A stretch of DNA of 64,000 bases from Desulfotruncus arcticus DSM 17038 (GTDB lineage Bacteria > Bacillota > Desulfotomaculia > Desulfotomaculales > Desulfallaceae). The stretch is taken from NCBI RefSeq assembly GCF_900113335.1, contig NZ_FOOX01000010.1, positions 62,001 through 126,000 of the forward strand, in the 5' to 3' direction. The notes under the pieces were generated by a model that saw only the letters and a program-made list of their open reading frames with translations, was not told where the DNA came from and ran no database searches. How positions within the stretch are numbered: the stretch's first letter is position 1; every line of letters starts with the position of its first letter. Below are positions 28,333 through 36,885 of the stretch, one piece after another. The translations under genes and the position numbers were made by a program.

Positions 28333-29223
28333 ATGGGTATTGACCAGCTGCATATGATGGGTAAAGGACCCTACCCCTTGCCGATGAATCGTTTCATGAA
28401 AAAAGTGGATATTTGCATGGATACCAATGTTTTTATAACCATACCCAAATCAGGGATAGATTTTCTTGAAAAAGCCCAGCATACCCATGACAGTTACGAA
28501 TTTGTCATCCCTTATACCGTAATGCCTTATTTAAGCCTGGAGAAAAAACGCCATGTTGGAGAAAAAAATAAAATAACTCCCATCAATTCAGGCCAGGCTC
28601 ACGGCCCCCATGACCGGATGTTAAATACACACCTCATTGCGCTGAATATTGACAACGACTTTTTAAATGAAATAGCCCATTCAATTTATGGTAAATCCAA
28701 TGTGTGTTTCAAACAAGGAAACTATAGTTTCGGGAATGCCCTGAAGACGCTGATTCAAATGTTCGTCGAGGAACACAGAAATGTTCAACCCGGCCGCAGA
28801 CTGGTTTTGAAAAGTCTCAGCACACAGATAGCGGCACACCTTTTAAGACAAATAGAAAATAATATGCCCGTGTCTTTTCACCCGGGCTACAACACGACAA
28901 AGAAAAATCTAGATAAGGCAATAGAATACTTAAGGGATGAATATGATGAGAAGTATTCCCTGGAAGAGGCGGCCAAAGCAGCTCATTTAAGCCCCTATTA
29001 CTTCATCAAGGCTTTCAAGTCCCACACCGGCAAAACTCCCTACGAGTACATAACTTACCTTAGAATTCAGAATGCCAAGGAACTGCTGGTCTCAAATAAT
29101 ATAAGCATTACCGAAGTTTGTTTCAAGTGCGGGTTCAACAGTCTAAGCAATTTCACCACACTTTTTAAACGGAGAGTCGGGGTAACCCCTTCCCAGTACC
29201 GTAGGATTATACACAACAAGTAG
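28333..29223 (+). CDS. AraC-family transcriptional regulator
   Basis: About 296 residues. The N-terminal part resembles a cupin-type sensory domain (HTHDSYEFVIPYTVMPYL, NSGQAHGPHD). The last 100 residues are two helix-turn-helix units: YSLEEAAKAAHLSPYYFIKA and ISITEVCFKCGFNSLSNFTT, then FKRRVGVTPSQYRR, the classic AraC ending. ATG 28333 is chosen over the adjacent TTG 28330 because GGAGGGGG then has normal spacing. It is divergent from the giant-protein operon, sharing about 360 bases of control region, so it is the prime candidate for its regulator. Neither inducer nor operator can be read from the sequence. Confidence 0.9.
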   Translation: MGIDQLHMMGKGPYPLPMNRFMKKVDICMDTNVFITIPKSGIDFLEKAQHTHDSYEFVIPYTVMPYLSLEKKRHVGEKNKITPINSGQAHGPHDRMLNTHLIALNIDNDFLNEIAHSIYGKSNVCFKQGNYSFGNALKTLIQMFVEEHRNVQPGRRLVLKSLSTQIAAHLLRQIENNMPVSFHPGYNTTKKNLDKAIEYLRDEYDEKYSLEEAAKAAHLSPYYFIKAFKSHTGKTPYEYITYLRIQNAKELLVSNNISITEVCFKCGFNSLSNFTTLFKRRVGVTPSQYRRIIHNK

Positions 29224-29236
29224 GTTAAACAACTAA

Positions 29237-29268
29237 AAAAGGGCTTCCGCTGTTGGAAGCCCTTTTCT
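29237..29268 (+). terminator. terminator of the AraC gene
   Basis: Perfect stem AAAAGGGCTTCC/GGAAGCCCTTTT with a 6-nt loop, 14 bases beyond the stop. Confidence 0.88.
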
Positions 29269-29386
29269 CAGCACTATAGCATAAACACCGTTTACAAACA
29301 TAAATATCGTTGACAACAAATAATCATGTTTGCTATCATTCAAACATACAAACTATTTAGTGAATTAGAAAGAAAGGAGCTTCTAC

Positions 29387-31003
29387 ATGAGTTTCCCAGA
29401 CCGTAATAACCCTTATAATTTTGATGCATTTCTGGCCCAAAGGGATAATTTTGATTATTACCGGGACGACCCTTTTCTACAAAGGATCGTGAAAAAATAT
29501 GCCGGCGATGAATGGGATCAACTGAACAATAAACTGTTGGCCTTTTCTCCCAAGGTTTCTTTCAGGTGGAGGGACCTGGCCGATGGTATAGCACGGCCCG
29601 AAGTTCATCCCCGCCTGCTGCATTATGACGCTCACAATCACAGGATTGACCGCATTGTTCGCCCTATGGAAACGTCGGTGTTGGAAAGAGAAATTTTCTC
29701 CGCGGGGTTGTTCTCCGGCAAGACAACTCCCTGGGAGCATTTTGTCAAGCGACTGCTAATTCATCAAAATGGCGAATTCGGTGTCACGTGTCCTCTGGCC
29801 TGCACCGAAGGGCTGGTTGCCCTGATCGAACATTACCCGGACCACGGTGTTCCTGAACTGGACGGGATCCTCCGGCATTGCAAAGAAGGAATTGACGGTG
29901 ATTTTGGTATAGGGGCACAGTTCATGTCTGAGATCCAGGGCGGCTCCGACATCCCCTCCAACCTACTGGAAGCCGTGCCTGACGGGAAAAACTACAGGCT
30001 TTACGGAAATAAATTTTTCTGCTCCGCCATGCACGCGGATTATGCGGTAGTAACCGCCAAGGTAACCGGCAGTGAAAAAGTCGGGACATTTGTAGTGCCG
30101 GCCTGGCTGCCCGGCGACAAGGAAAAAGAGCGGCGGAACGGCTGTACGATTAACCGGATCAAATGGAAAATGGGCACCTGTGAATTACCCACGGCGGAGG
30201 TTGATTATAACGGAGCCGTCGCTTATGCCGTCGGCCCAACCGATAAGGGGGTGGCCAACGCCGTTGGTATAGTGCTAACCCTGTCACGCATAGCCGTGGG
30301 CATTTCCAGCGGAGCCGCGATGCTGCGCGCCGCCAGGGAAGCCCGGATGTACAGTGAATTCCGTGACGTTTTCGGCAGCAAGATCAGTCAATTCCCGCTG
30401 GCGGCGCGCCAGATTAAAGCAGTAATGGACACTTCCCAAAGAACAATCGCAGGTGCATTTAAACTTTATGACACCTACATCAAACTGGGCCGCAAACTTG
30501 TCCCCGGGCTTAAATCAGCTGTACCGTTGGAGGTTTTAAAGCAGCGCTTCATTCTCAGAGAACTTATTTTAATGCAAAAAATAACCACCGCTTATGAGGC
30601 AGTTGACGTAATACGCACAGCATTAAGTGTTTTTGGCGGACACGGAGTGATGGAGGAATTTTCTTCACTGCCCCGGCTGTTCAGGGATGCTATAGTTAAT
30701 GAATTATGGGAAGGCCCGCGAAATGTACTGCTCACTCAAATCTATCGCGATATGCAGCGGGCCGCCCAATGGTTTGACCCGGCTGAGTTCGTGAGAAATA
30801 CACTGGACGGAGTACCGCAGGAGAAGGTTAATCAGTTTTCTGCAACACTAATAAGGCTGATGACCAGGCCGGTGCTGGCCGGTGTTAATGCGGATTCCCT
30901 GGCAGCTGCGGGCGAATGGGAGGAATTTTGCGATGATTTCTTTAGGACCTACCAGGCCCAAGCCCTGGCGGAAGTAGACGAAGATAGGGATCTTCCCGCC
31001 TAA
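29387..31003 (+). CDS. acyl-CoA dehydrogenase family protein (AidB-like)
   Basis: 538 residues, an FAD-dependent acyl-CoA dehydrogenase fold with extended N-terminus as in AidB-type members. Visible family features: FGVTCPLACTEG, GAQFMSEIQGGSDIPSN (flavin-contacting region), YRLYGNKFFCSAMHADYAVVTA, then the C-terminal helical domain with YEAVDVIRTALSVFGGHGVMEEF and LPRLFRDAIVNELWEGPRNV. In this family the Glu near the end (NELWEGPRN) often corresponds to the catalytic or substrate-site region. GAAAGGAGC precedes the ATG. It stands alone between two terminator-like structures. The substrate cannot be assigned; both AidB-like DNA protection and fatty-acid roles are possible. Confidence 0.88.
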   Translation: MSFPDRNNPYNFDAFLAQRDNFDYYRDDPFLQRIVKKYAGDEWDQLNNKLLAFSPKVSFRWRDLADGIARPEVHPRLLHYDAHNHRIDRIVRPMETSVLEREIFSAGLFSGKTTPWEHFVKRLLIHQNGEFGVTCPLACTEGLVALIEHYPDHGVPELDGILRHCKEGIDGDFGIGAQFMSEIQGGSDIPSNLLEAVPDGKNYRLYGNKFFCSAMHADYAVVTAKVTGSEKVGTFVVPAWLPGDKEKERRNGCTINRIKWKMGTCELPTAEVDYNGAVAYAVGPTDKGVANAVGIVLTLSRIAVGISSGAAMLRAAREARMYSEFRDVFGSKISQFPLAARQIKAVMDTSQRTIAGAFKLYDTYIKLGRKLVPGLKSAVPLEVLKQRFILRELILMQKITTAYEAVDVIRTALSVFGGHGVMEEFSSLPRLFRDAIVNELWEGPRNVLLTQIYRDMQRAAQWFDPAEFVRNTLDGVPQEKVNQFSATLIRLMTRPVLAGVNADSLAAAGEWEEFCDDFFRTYQAQALAEVDEDRDLPA

Positions 31004-31017
31004 CATCCGGTACATGC

Positions 31018-31039
31018 GGGCGGACAGAGCCGTCCGCCC
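31018..31039. repeat. REP-like hairpin
   Basis: GGGCGGAC pairs with GTCCGCCC across a 6-nt loop just after the dehydrogenase stop. The sequence is of the type repeated between genes in related genomes; I see only this copy in the window. Confidence 0.5.
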
Positions 31040-31070
31040 CTACACCTTTTTTAAGCTGTTACCCAAAAAA

Positions 31071-31117
31071 AGAGGAATAGTAGCTCGTATAATTCACGAG
31101 CGCTATTCCTCTAAAGT
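31071..31117 (+). terminator. terminator-like hairpin between convergent genes
   Basis: AGAGGAATAG pairs with CTATTCCTCT, with an inner GCTCGT/ACGAG stem, and is preceded by an A-run that serves as a T-run on the minus strand. It lies between the convergent dehydrogenase and FMN-protein genes. Confidence 0.6.
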
Positions 31118-31150
31118 AATGGGTTTAATTAACTTATTGACTGTATTTTT

Positions 31151-31480
31151 CTATAACAACGCTGCAACCTTTTTCACGGTAAAAATTACTTCATCGCCTT
31201 CGGCGCGGGCTTGGCCGCTGAAACGGTAGCCTTGTTTCCCCGACACCGCAACCACCTGCATGACTCCTGTTTCCGTCAGGTTTTGACGGGTTTTTTCCAT
31301 TTTATAAACGCCCAGAACCAGTGTATTTTCACCACGGATTTCTTTTACCTTGCCCACCACGATTAGATGGGGCTGCCCGTCCCCGGACAGGGTGGTTACA
31401 GGTATGAAAGCAGATTGGGTGATTACCTCTTTAATTTCCGGCGTCAATACCGCATTACAACCACAACAACTACTTCCCAT
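31151..31480 (-). CDS. pyridoxamine 5'-phosphate oxidase-like FMN-binding split-barrel protein
   Basis: About 109 residues from ATG 31480 (AAAGGAGG upstream; an upstream in-frame Met at 31513 lacks a site). It begins MGSSCCGCNAVLTPEIKEV and shows the split-barrel strand pattern FIPVTTLSGDGQPHLIVVGKV followed by NTLVLGVYKMEKTRQNL, typical of small flavin- or heme-binding PPOX-family proteins. The Cys-rich start (CCGC) is characteristic of a subgroup in anaerobes. It is divergent from the DUF1638-Crp operon and shares with it a promoter region containing two Crp/Fnr-type palindromes, so redox or ligand-dependent control by that regulator is likely. Substrate unknown. Confidence 0.8.
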   Translation of the reverse strand: MGSSCCGCNAVLTPEIKEVITQSAFIPVTTLSGDGQPHLIVVGKVKEIRGENTLVLGVYKMEKTRQNLTETGVMQVVAVSGKQGYRFSGQARAEGDEVIFTVKKVAALL

Positions 31481-31538
31481 AAAGTAAAAACCTCCTTTTA
31501 TTGAATTAATCAAATGGTATCATCCATAAGGAGAAGGT

Positions 31539-31558
31539 GCTGTAAAATATTTTACAGC
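31539..31558. promoter_or_regulatory. perfect 20-bp palindrome, probable Crp/Fnr-family operator
   Basis: GCTGTAAAATATTTTACAGC is a perfect palindrome in the divergent promoter between the FMN-protein gene and the DUF1638-Crp operon. Its spacing fits a Crp/Fnr dimer. Confidence 0.7.
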
Positions 31559-31595
31559 ATCATTAAAAACAACGATCTTTTAGGATAAAAAATAT

Positions 31596-31618
31596 TTGTG
31601 TAAAGTATTTTACTGCAA
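31596..31618. promoter_or_regulatory. second, imperfect Crp/Fnr-type site
   Basis: TTGTGTAAAG followed by TATTTTACTGCAA repeats the GTAAA...TTTAC core of the first palindrome about 57 bases away, nearer to the DUF1638 gene. Confidence 0.55.
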
Positions 31619-31667
31619 ATTCAGTTTATTATTTTTATGCTATTACAAAGATAGAGGAGGTGAGCCG

Positions 31668-32231
31668 GTGTTGTCCGGAAAAAAACTATTATGCTGCGGT
31701 ATCCTGCGCCATGAGTTGGAACACCTGTTGGGAGATCAGAATTTTAATATTACTTATTTGGATGCGGCTTTACACGTGGACTTTGATAAGCTGGCCCAAT
31801 CCGTAACCGCCGATCTGCGCGACATGGGCGACGGCTATAACCCTGTGGTCATCGGGAACCAATGCCACCCGGAAATGGAGCAAATGGTTGCAAAATATGG
31901 TGGGCGGGTCATCCGGGCTAAAAGTTGCATCGAAATGCTTATGGGGGAAAAAATGGCAGAGCTGGACGCCGAGGCCAAGACTTTTTACCTTACCAGCGGG
32001 TGGCTGGAGAACTGGCGCCAGATTTTTAGAGAAGGGCTAGGTTGGGACGCAATTGATGCCCGGCAAAATTTCGGTTATTATGATCGTATATTGCTTTTGG
32101 ATACTGGAATTATACCTATTGACGATATAGATTTACTTGAATTCTACGACTACGCCCAAGTGCCCGTGGAAATTGTATCAGTAGACCTGAACAACTTGCG
32201 TCAACTATTGGATCAACTTTTGGGTGGGTGA
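31668..32231 (+). CDS. DUF1638 family protein
   Basis: About 187 residues from GTG 31668, which follows GGAGGTGAG; the longer upstream frame lacks a site. It begins VLSGKKLLCCGILRHELEHL and contains NPVVIGNQCHPEM, AKSCIEMLMGEKM, FYLTSGWLENWRQIF and ILLLDTGI, the pattern of DUF1638. These proteins accompany corrinoid methyltransferases and methylated-compound genes in anaerobes, but no such gene is next to this one. The conserved Cys and His residues could bind metal. It overlaps the following Crp gene region, so the two form an operon behind the palindromic operators. Confidence 0.82.
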   Translation: MLSGKKLLCCGILRHELEHLLGDQNFNITYLDAALHVDFDKLAQSVTADLRDMGDGYNPVVIGNQCHPEMEQMVAKYGGRVIRAKSCIEMLMGEKMAELDAEAKTFYLTSGWLENWRQIFREGLGWDAIDARQNFGYYDRILLLDTGIIPIDDIDLLEFYDYAQVPVEIVSVDLNNLRQLLDQLLGG

Positions 32232-32239
32232 GACAATTA

Positions 32240-32926
32240 ATGTCAAAAATTAAATGCATGAAAGAGCTGGCCCTATTTACCACCCTTGAATTTGCGGAAC
32301 GGGAAAAAATAGGAGCACTGGCCAACAAGAAAGTTTACCACAAAAACGAAATGATTTTCCGGGACGGAGATCCCGCGCACACTATTTACCTGATCAAGTA
32401 TGGCCGGGTCCGGCTGTTTAAAGTTTCGGAAAGCGGCAAGGAGATTACCCTGGATATCCTCAAAGAGGACGATATTTTAGGTGAAAACACTTTTTTTGAG
32501 GAAAACGCTCGCCATACCATGCATGCCCAGGCGATGGAAGATACATTTATCTGCTCCTGTAATAAAGAACACTTCGGTATTTTACTGCAAAACCCGCAAA
32601 CCGCCCTGAAAATAATCCAACTGCTGGGGGGCAAATTAAATAATTACACCGATAAGGTAGCCGGCATTGCCTTCCAGGATGTAAAAGGCAGAATCTCGGC
32701 CATGTTGCTCAGGCTGGCCGGTGAATACGGAAAACCTTCCCCCGAGGGAACCATTATTGATATCAACCTCACGCACCAGGATATAGCTTCCCTGGTCAAC
32801 GCCTCGCGGGTCATGGTGACCAATGTTTTGGGCGATTTGAAGCAAGAGGGGGCCATCACCACCAGGGGGCACCAATTTGTCCTTTTAAGCCGGGAAAAAC
32901 TTACCGGTGCCATCGAAGCCGTATAA
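32240..32926 (+). CDS. Crp/Fnr-family transcriptional regulator
   Basis: About 228 residues: an N-terminal cyclic-nucleotide-type beta-barrel (MIFRDGDPAHTIYLIKYGRVRLF, ILKEDDILGENTFFEE), a long dimerisation helix, and a C-terminal winged helix with LTHQDIASLVNASRVMVTNVL as recognition region. It lacks the four N-terminal cysteines of Fnr; two Cys (FICSCNKE) lie in the barrel. The start ATG 32240 follows GGTGAG. An upstream GTG at 32228 overlaps the DUF1638 stop. Probably autoregulatory through the palindromes at 31539 and 31596. The effector is unknown: heme, nitrosative or halogenated-compound sensors of this family exist in related bacteria. Confidence 0.88.
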   Translation: MSKIKCMKELALFTTLEFAEREKIGALANKKVYHKNEMIFRDGDPAHTIYLIKYGRVRLFKVSESGKEITLDILKEDDILGENTFFEENARHTMHAQAMEDTFICSCNKEHFGILLQNPQTALKIIQLLGGKLNNYTDKVAGIAFQDVKGRISAMLLRLAGEYGKPSPEGTIIDINLTHQDIASLVNASRVMVTNVLGDLKQEGAITTRGHQFVLLSREKLTGAIEAV

Positions 32927-32939
32927 CGAGGCTTATAGT

Positions 32940-33260
32940 ATGATGCAAAAAAAAATACCTTACCCCAAACATAGCCGGGATAAAGAAGCAGTTGACGCGC
33001 AAATTAAAACAATGATCAGCCGAGTTAACCTAATGCGGGACTTACTATTTGAAATCAAAGCCGACACCCCCCTCGGTAAAACCGTTAAAATGCTTTTAAA
33101 CCTGCTGCTCAGTGATGGTGAAGACGGCATTTTGGATCTAACCGGCCTTTCTTACCAAAAACTTGCCAGCTTGATCGGTGTCAGCCACGCGGAGCTGCGG
33201 GAATCTCTGGAATACTTACAACAACGAGGCATAATTTCATATAGAACGATATCTCAATAA
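32940..33260 (+). CDS. small winged-helix protein downstream of Crp
   Basis: About 106 residues from ATG 32940 (CGAGG upstream). The N-terminal half is helical (AQIKTMISRVNLMRDLLFEIKA). The C-terminal half, LTGLSYQKLASLIGVSHAEL followed by RESLEYLQQRGIISY, is a helix-turn-helix like the DNA-binding end of Crp proteins. There is no sensor barrel. It follows the Crp gene by 13 bases and probably works with it, perhaps as a truncated paralogue or co-regulator. Confidence 0.6.
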   Translation: MMQKKIPYPKHSRDKEAVDAQIKTMISRVNLMRDLLFEIKADTPLGKTVKMLLNLLLSDGEDGILDLTGLSYQKLASLIGVSHAELRESLEYLQQRGIISYRTISQ

Positions 33261-33270
33261 AGAAACTATA

Positions 33271-33305
33271 AGTTGCTGCTTATCGTGGCAACTTTTTATT
33301 TTTCC
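33271..33305 (+). terminator. terminator of the DUF1638-Crp operon
   Basis: AGTTGC pairs with GCAACT over an 11-nt loop, followed by TTTTTATTTTTCC, shortly after the last stop. Confidence 0.72.
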
Positions 33306-33365
33306 TGTAAAACAGTTCTTATTTTAATTGTTCCTGCAAGAAAAATAAGGCTAAAGCTTGAAAGC

Positions 33366-34958
33366 TTAAAACATTGGCTTTTCTCCGTTGACGATTACAT
33401 CTACTACAATAGTGTTCTTTACTGACATAGCTTTGGCCAGGGCGTCATGCAAATGCTCCGGCCGTTCAACCCTGATCCCTTCCGCCCCGCAGGATGTGGC
33501 GAAACTAACAAAATCGGGGTTTGCCACATCTGTACCAAACGGGGCCATGTTGTTATTTTGCTGCATACGGTGTTTTTCAAGCAGGTAGCAGCTATTATTA
33601 AAAATGATAATTACCACCGGTAAAGAATACCTAATTGCAGTGATTATTTCCTGCATCGTCATTATAAAACCACCGTCACCGGTAAGAACAATAACTTTCC
33701 GCTCAGGAAAGGCGGTTTTAGCGCCTATGCCCATAGGCAAACCGTTACCCATGCACCGCCAATACTCAGAAATGATCACATCTTGCTTTTGTGGTATAAA
33801 TCCTCTGTCAAACCAGTGCATAAACTCGCCGGAATCAATCGTTATAATGGCATCCTCTGTAATTGTTTCATTTAATGCCGCTATAACAGCCCGTGGGGAA
33901 ACGGGTATATCTTGAATATTCATCTCTGCTCTGATCATTTCAATGTAATTAATGTGGCAATGTCTAATTTGCTCCCGCCAATCAGGAGTTATCTTTTCCT
34001 TAATTCTCCCATGCAAAGTTTCAACAATTGAATTAATATCTCCCGTCAATGACAGGGGCCTGAGGGAATGGGCTATATTTTGCGGTTTTGTGTCTATTTG
34101 CAATATGTCAACGTTTAAGCCTCCGGGTATGAACTTATGCTCATAAGGGCTGGCTCCAATAATTAAAATACAATCCGCGTTTTGCAATACCGGGACAATG
34201 TGCGCCTCGCCCAATCCACCCAACAGATTATCTATCAAACCGGGATATATGCCTCTGGCGCCTTGTCCGGGTATGATTCCGGCTCCGATTTTTTTAGCGA
34301 AAGCCAATATTCTTTCTTTATACCGGATCGCTGTTTTACCAGTGATGAAAACAGGTTTTTGAGAATGATCAAGTACTTTGCAAAAGTCGTCCATGTTACC
34401 CGAGACGCCAGGCGGGCATTTAGGACTTAATACAGGAAAGGTAAGATTGGCAGGTACAGGTGCCTGGAAAATATCTTTAGGAATGGATATATGACAGGGC
34501 ACGCTATCACCAATAGCCTTTTCCATGGCCACCTGAAGAGTTTGCACCACAGATTCGGGTCTGGTAAGCAGTGTTGTGGAACCGGTAATGGGGGCGAACA
34601 ATTGCTGCTGGTCAAAATATTGTTTAGCGTTGGTGTTAATTTTAGCAGTTTCAACCTGGCCGGTTATTACCAGCATGGGTATCCCGTCCCGGTAAGCATC
34701 CGCAACGCCGTTAATCAGGTTTAACGCGCCGGGTCCTTCCGTGGCCAGGCAAACACCGGGTTTTCCCGTTGCCCGCGCCTCTCCGCCGGCCATAAATGCA
34801 GCACCTTGCTCGGCAGCAGTGCTGTAAAATTGAATCATGTTTTGTTTACCAAGCGCGTCCATCAAGGGTAAAACGGCATTGCCGGAAACACCGAAAATGT
34901 TCTTTATGTCCCAGGAGTATAACGCCTTGATAATGACCTGTGCCACGGTTTCACCCAA
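33366..34958 (-). CDS. thiamine-diphosphate-dependent enzyme, acetolactate-synthase-like
   Basis: 530 residues with the three-domain layout of large ThDP enzymes: N-terminal Pyr domain with the catalytic Glu region STAAEQGAAFMAGGEARATG, a central domain with VFITGKTAIRYKERIL, and a C-terminal PP domain with the diphosphate/magnesium motif (LTGDGGFIMTMQEIITA... IIFNNSC). The sequence is closest in feel to acetolactate synthase-like decarboxylases, but no ilvN or branched-chain genes are near. It lies downstream of the C-P lyase operon, separated by a gene remnant and about 300 bases. A role on a phosphonate-derived 2-oxo acid is conceivable but not shown. Substrate not assignable. Confidence 0.8.
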   Translation of the reverse strand: MGETVAQVIIKALYSWDIKNIFGVSGNAVLPLMDALGKQNMIQFYSTAAEQGAAFMAGGEARATGKPGVCLATEGPGALNLINGVADAYRDGIPMLVITGQVETAKINTNAKQYFDQQQLFAPITGSTTLLTRPESVVQTLQVAMEKAIGDSVPCHISIPKDIFQAPVPANLTFPVLSPKCPPGVSGNMDDFCKVLDHSQKPVFITGKTAIRYKERILAFAKKIGAGIIPGQGARGIYPGLIDNLLGGLGEAHIVPVLQNADCILIIGASPYEHKFIPGGLNVDILQIDTKPQNIAHSLRPLSLTGDINSIVETLHGRIKEKITPDWREQIRHCHINYIEMIRAEMNIQDIPVSPRAVIAALNETITEDAIITIDSGEFMHWFDRGFIPQKQDVIISEYWRCMGNGLPMGIGAKTAFPERKVIVLTGDGGFIMTMQEIITAIRYSLPVVIIIFNNSCYLLEKHRMQQNNNMAPFGTDVANPDFVSFATSCGAEGIRVERPEHLHDALAKAMSVKNTIVVDVIVNGEKPMF

Positions 34959-35067
34959 AGTTTCTCCCCCTCCGTTTACCTTTGAAATATATTTAAATAT
35001 ATAATTGCCTTTTATTTGGGGATTAATAATAAGAATTAGCCGCCGACCCGCTGTCCAATGCCGTTAA

Positions 35068-35280
35068 CATGTAAAACCGACCGGCGGGATACTGGCTTAC
35101 GAACTGAGCAAGGCGGGCTTTTGGCCAGTCCCAACGGCCTTGACCCGTGGGCATTATATATGCAGTGCAGCTGTTTTTGTTACATCCAGCGGGTGTAATC
35201 CTACGGAAACGGTGATGGCCATTGCGGCCAGAACTGCGGATCATATCATAGAGGAATCAAAAAAAGGTGAATATAATTAA
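35068..35280 (+). pseudogene. 3' remnant of an unidentified gene
   Basis: A 70-codon open frame without its own start site ends at TAA 35280. Its peptide contains GGILAYELSKAGFWPVPTAL, then SAAVFVTSSGCNPTETVMAI and AARTADHIIEESKK, which reads like the conserved C-terminus of a real protein rather than random sequence. A stop lies immediately upstream in frame, and no further homologous frame is visible toward 34959. I cannot name the family. Its stop overlaps the stop of the convergent GntR gene. It is likely a relic of a gene once sited between the ThDP enzyme and the phn operon. Confidence 0.45.
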
Positions 35281-36011
35281 CGTTTACACGCTGACGGTGT
35301 TGGTATGATATAGGATGAAAAGCAATCGCTGCGATATAAAATCCTGGTGTATTCCAATACCGTGCAGCTTCTTTTATCAACACAGCCGGATTCCAGGACC
35401 AATAACGGTATCAGATATGAACAATCCAACAGTTTCCGCTGAGATTTCGTAGGGAAGGAAACGCTTAAGCTACTGGGTTTGGAACAGAATTCGTTATATC
35501 CCCGGCTATGGTAATATTCAAACATGGAAGCAATAGCCGGACCCGCAGTATCGATATCGTAAAATACCGATTTGGCAACATAGGAAATATGAATGGCGAT
35601 AGGCTGGCCGTCAACAAACCTCAATCTCCCTATTTTAAAAACCCGGTCACCTTGACCGGTTTCCAAAAAATCAAAGATCTTTTGATTATATTTGATCTCC
35701 TTGCAAAATACAGTTTTGGACTGAAAATCATACCCTTTTTCCATCATTTTCCGGCTAAAACTTACATCGCCGGAAAGAACGAGCTCAACTTGTTTATGCC
35801 TGTCTTTTACGTAGCTTCCTTTGCCCTGTTTTTTATAAATGTAACCCATTTCCTCAAGTCTTTCATAGGCTTTCCTGGCTACGATTCTTGGCACTTTATA
35901 TTGATCTGCAATTACATTCTCAGATGGCAGTTTATGATGGGCGGCGTATTTGCCCGAAGCAATTTGCTGAACCAATCTATCCACTATCTGCAATTCTTCC
36001 GGCATGGCCAT
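35277..36011 (-). CDS. GntR-family regulator of HutC/PhnF type
   Basis: 244 residues: a GntR winged helix at the N-terminus (LPSENVIADQYKVPRIVARKAYERL, written here in two halves: LPSENVIADQYKVP then RIVARKAYERLEEMGYIYKK) and a UTRA effector domain (DRVFKIGRLRFVDGQPIAIH, CTVLEYTRILYRSD). PhnF-type UTRA proteins control phosphonate genes in other bacteria. It is the last gene of the phn operon as transcribed, 25 bases after the phosphatase gene, so it is expected to be a feedback regulator of this operon. The operator is not obvious; see the palindrome before phnG. Confidence 0.85.
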   Translation of the reverse strand: MAMPEELQIVDRLVQQIASGKYAAHHKLPSENVIADQYKVPRIVARKAYERLEEMGYIYKKQGKGSYVKDRHKQVELVLSGDVSFSRKMMEKGYDFQSKTVFCKEIKYNQKIFDFLETGQGDRVFKIGRLRFVDGQPIAIHISYVAKSVFYDIDTAGPAIASMFEYYHSRGYNEFCSKPSSLSVSFPTKSQRKLLDCSYLIPLLVLESGCVDKRSCTVLEYTRILYRSDCFSSYIIPTPSACKR

Positions 36012-36036
36012 ACCCCCGCATATCTTTCACAGCCGT

Positions 36037-36885
36037 TTAAAACCGGTAAAAGTCATCTCTGACGCATTTCGGAAAATATGCCAAAGCTTCCTGCCATAAT
36101 AATGGTGAGCGGAAAGCAACTACAAAAAGTTTGCCATCACGTGATTTATTGTTTTCTTTGCTCCGGGAGTGTAAAAAACAGCCCCGCTGTTCCAAAAAAA
36201 TCCTGGCCGCTGCAATATCCCATTCATAAATATTGGACGACACAAATAAATCATATTCACCGTTGGCAATCTTGCACAGCTCAAGTGACGCACAGCCCAA
36301 ATACCTGTGGGCCTGCACCCTCGACAGCATCCCCCAAACATCCATTCCCCAACCGGCCAATTCCATCATGGTTCTTAAACTCATAGCCACAACCGCCGTT
36401 TTCACCCTGTCCTTTCGTTCAGGCAGGATATCCAAAGGACATCCATTCATTGTGGCGCCTTCACCAGGCCCGGCACCAAACATAACACCGTTGGCCACAT
36501 CATAGATCAAACCCAAAACAGGATTTCCATTCCGGTACAAGGCCAGTGAAATCGCATAATTCCTGCCAAAGCGATAGTAATTGACCGTGCCGTCAATGGG
36601 ATCGAGCACCCATGTATAACCGTCACTATCAGCACTTGCCCGGGCCCGGCTTTCCTCGGCCAGTATGCCATGCCCCGGGTATTTACGCATAATCGACTCC
36701 GCTATAAATTGCTCAATTAAGAGATCATGGTCGGTAACAAGATCCGTATGGGATGTCTTTTCCCTTACTTTAATGACAGAGTGCTCGCGTTCCTGTTGCA
36801 GTTTTAACCCCGCGGACCGGGTTAAATTGTAAGCAAAATCGTACATTTCTTTTTCATCATTGCTTATAACAGGCAAATTAATCAT
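36037..36885 (-). CDS. inositol-monophosphatase-family phosphatase in the phn operon
   Basis: About 282 residues. Signature motifs of the Mg-dependent FBPase/IMPase superfamily are intact: HTDLVTDHD, ILAEES, the metal site WVLDPIDGTVNYYRF, and C-terminal YEWDIAAARIFLEQ with Asp. The start is ATG 36885 (TGAGGTC upstream), overlapping the GNAT stop. Members dephosphorylate inositol phosphates, 3'-phosphoadenosine phosphates or sugar bisphosphates. Within this operon, which lacks visible phnN and phnP, it may act on a ribose phosphate product of the C-P lyase pathway; that is inference. Confidence 0.85.
   Translation of the reverse strand: MINLPVISNDEKEMYDFAYNLTRSAGLKLQQEREHSVIKVREKTSHTDLVTDHDLLIEQFIAESIMRKYPGHGILAEESRARASADSDGYTWVLDPIDGTVNYYRFGRNYAISLALYRNGNPVLGLIYDVANGVMFGAGPGEGATMNGCPLDILPERKDRVKTAVVAMSLRTMMELAGWGMDVWGMLSRVQAHRYLGCASLELCKIANGEYDLFVSSNIYEWDIAAARIFLEQRGCFLHSRSKENNKSRDGKLFVVAFRSPLLWQEALAYFPKCVRDDFYRF

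Noticed and set aside
35023-35244. 73-codon minus-strand frame between the ThDP enzyme and GntR
   Set aside because: It is antisense to the plus-strand gene tail, which has the protein-like sequence.
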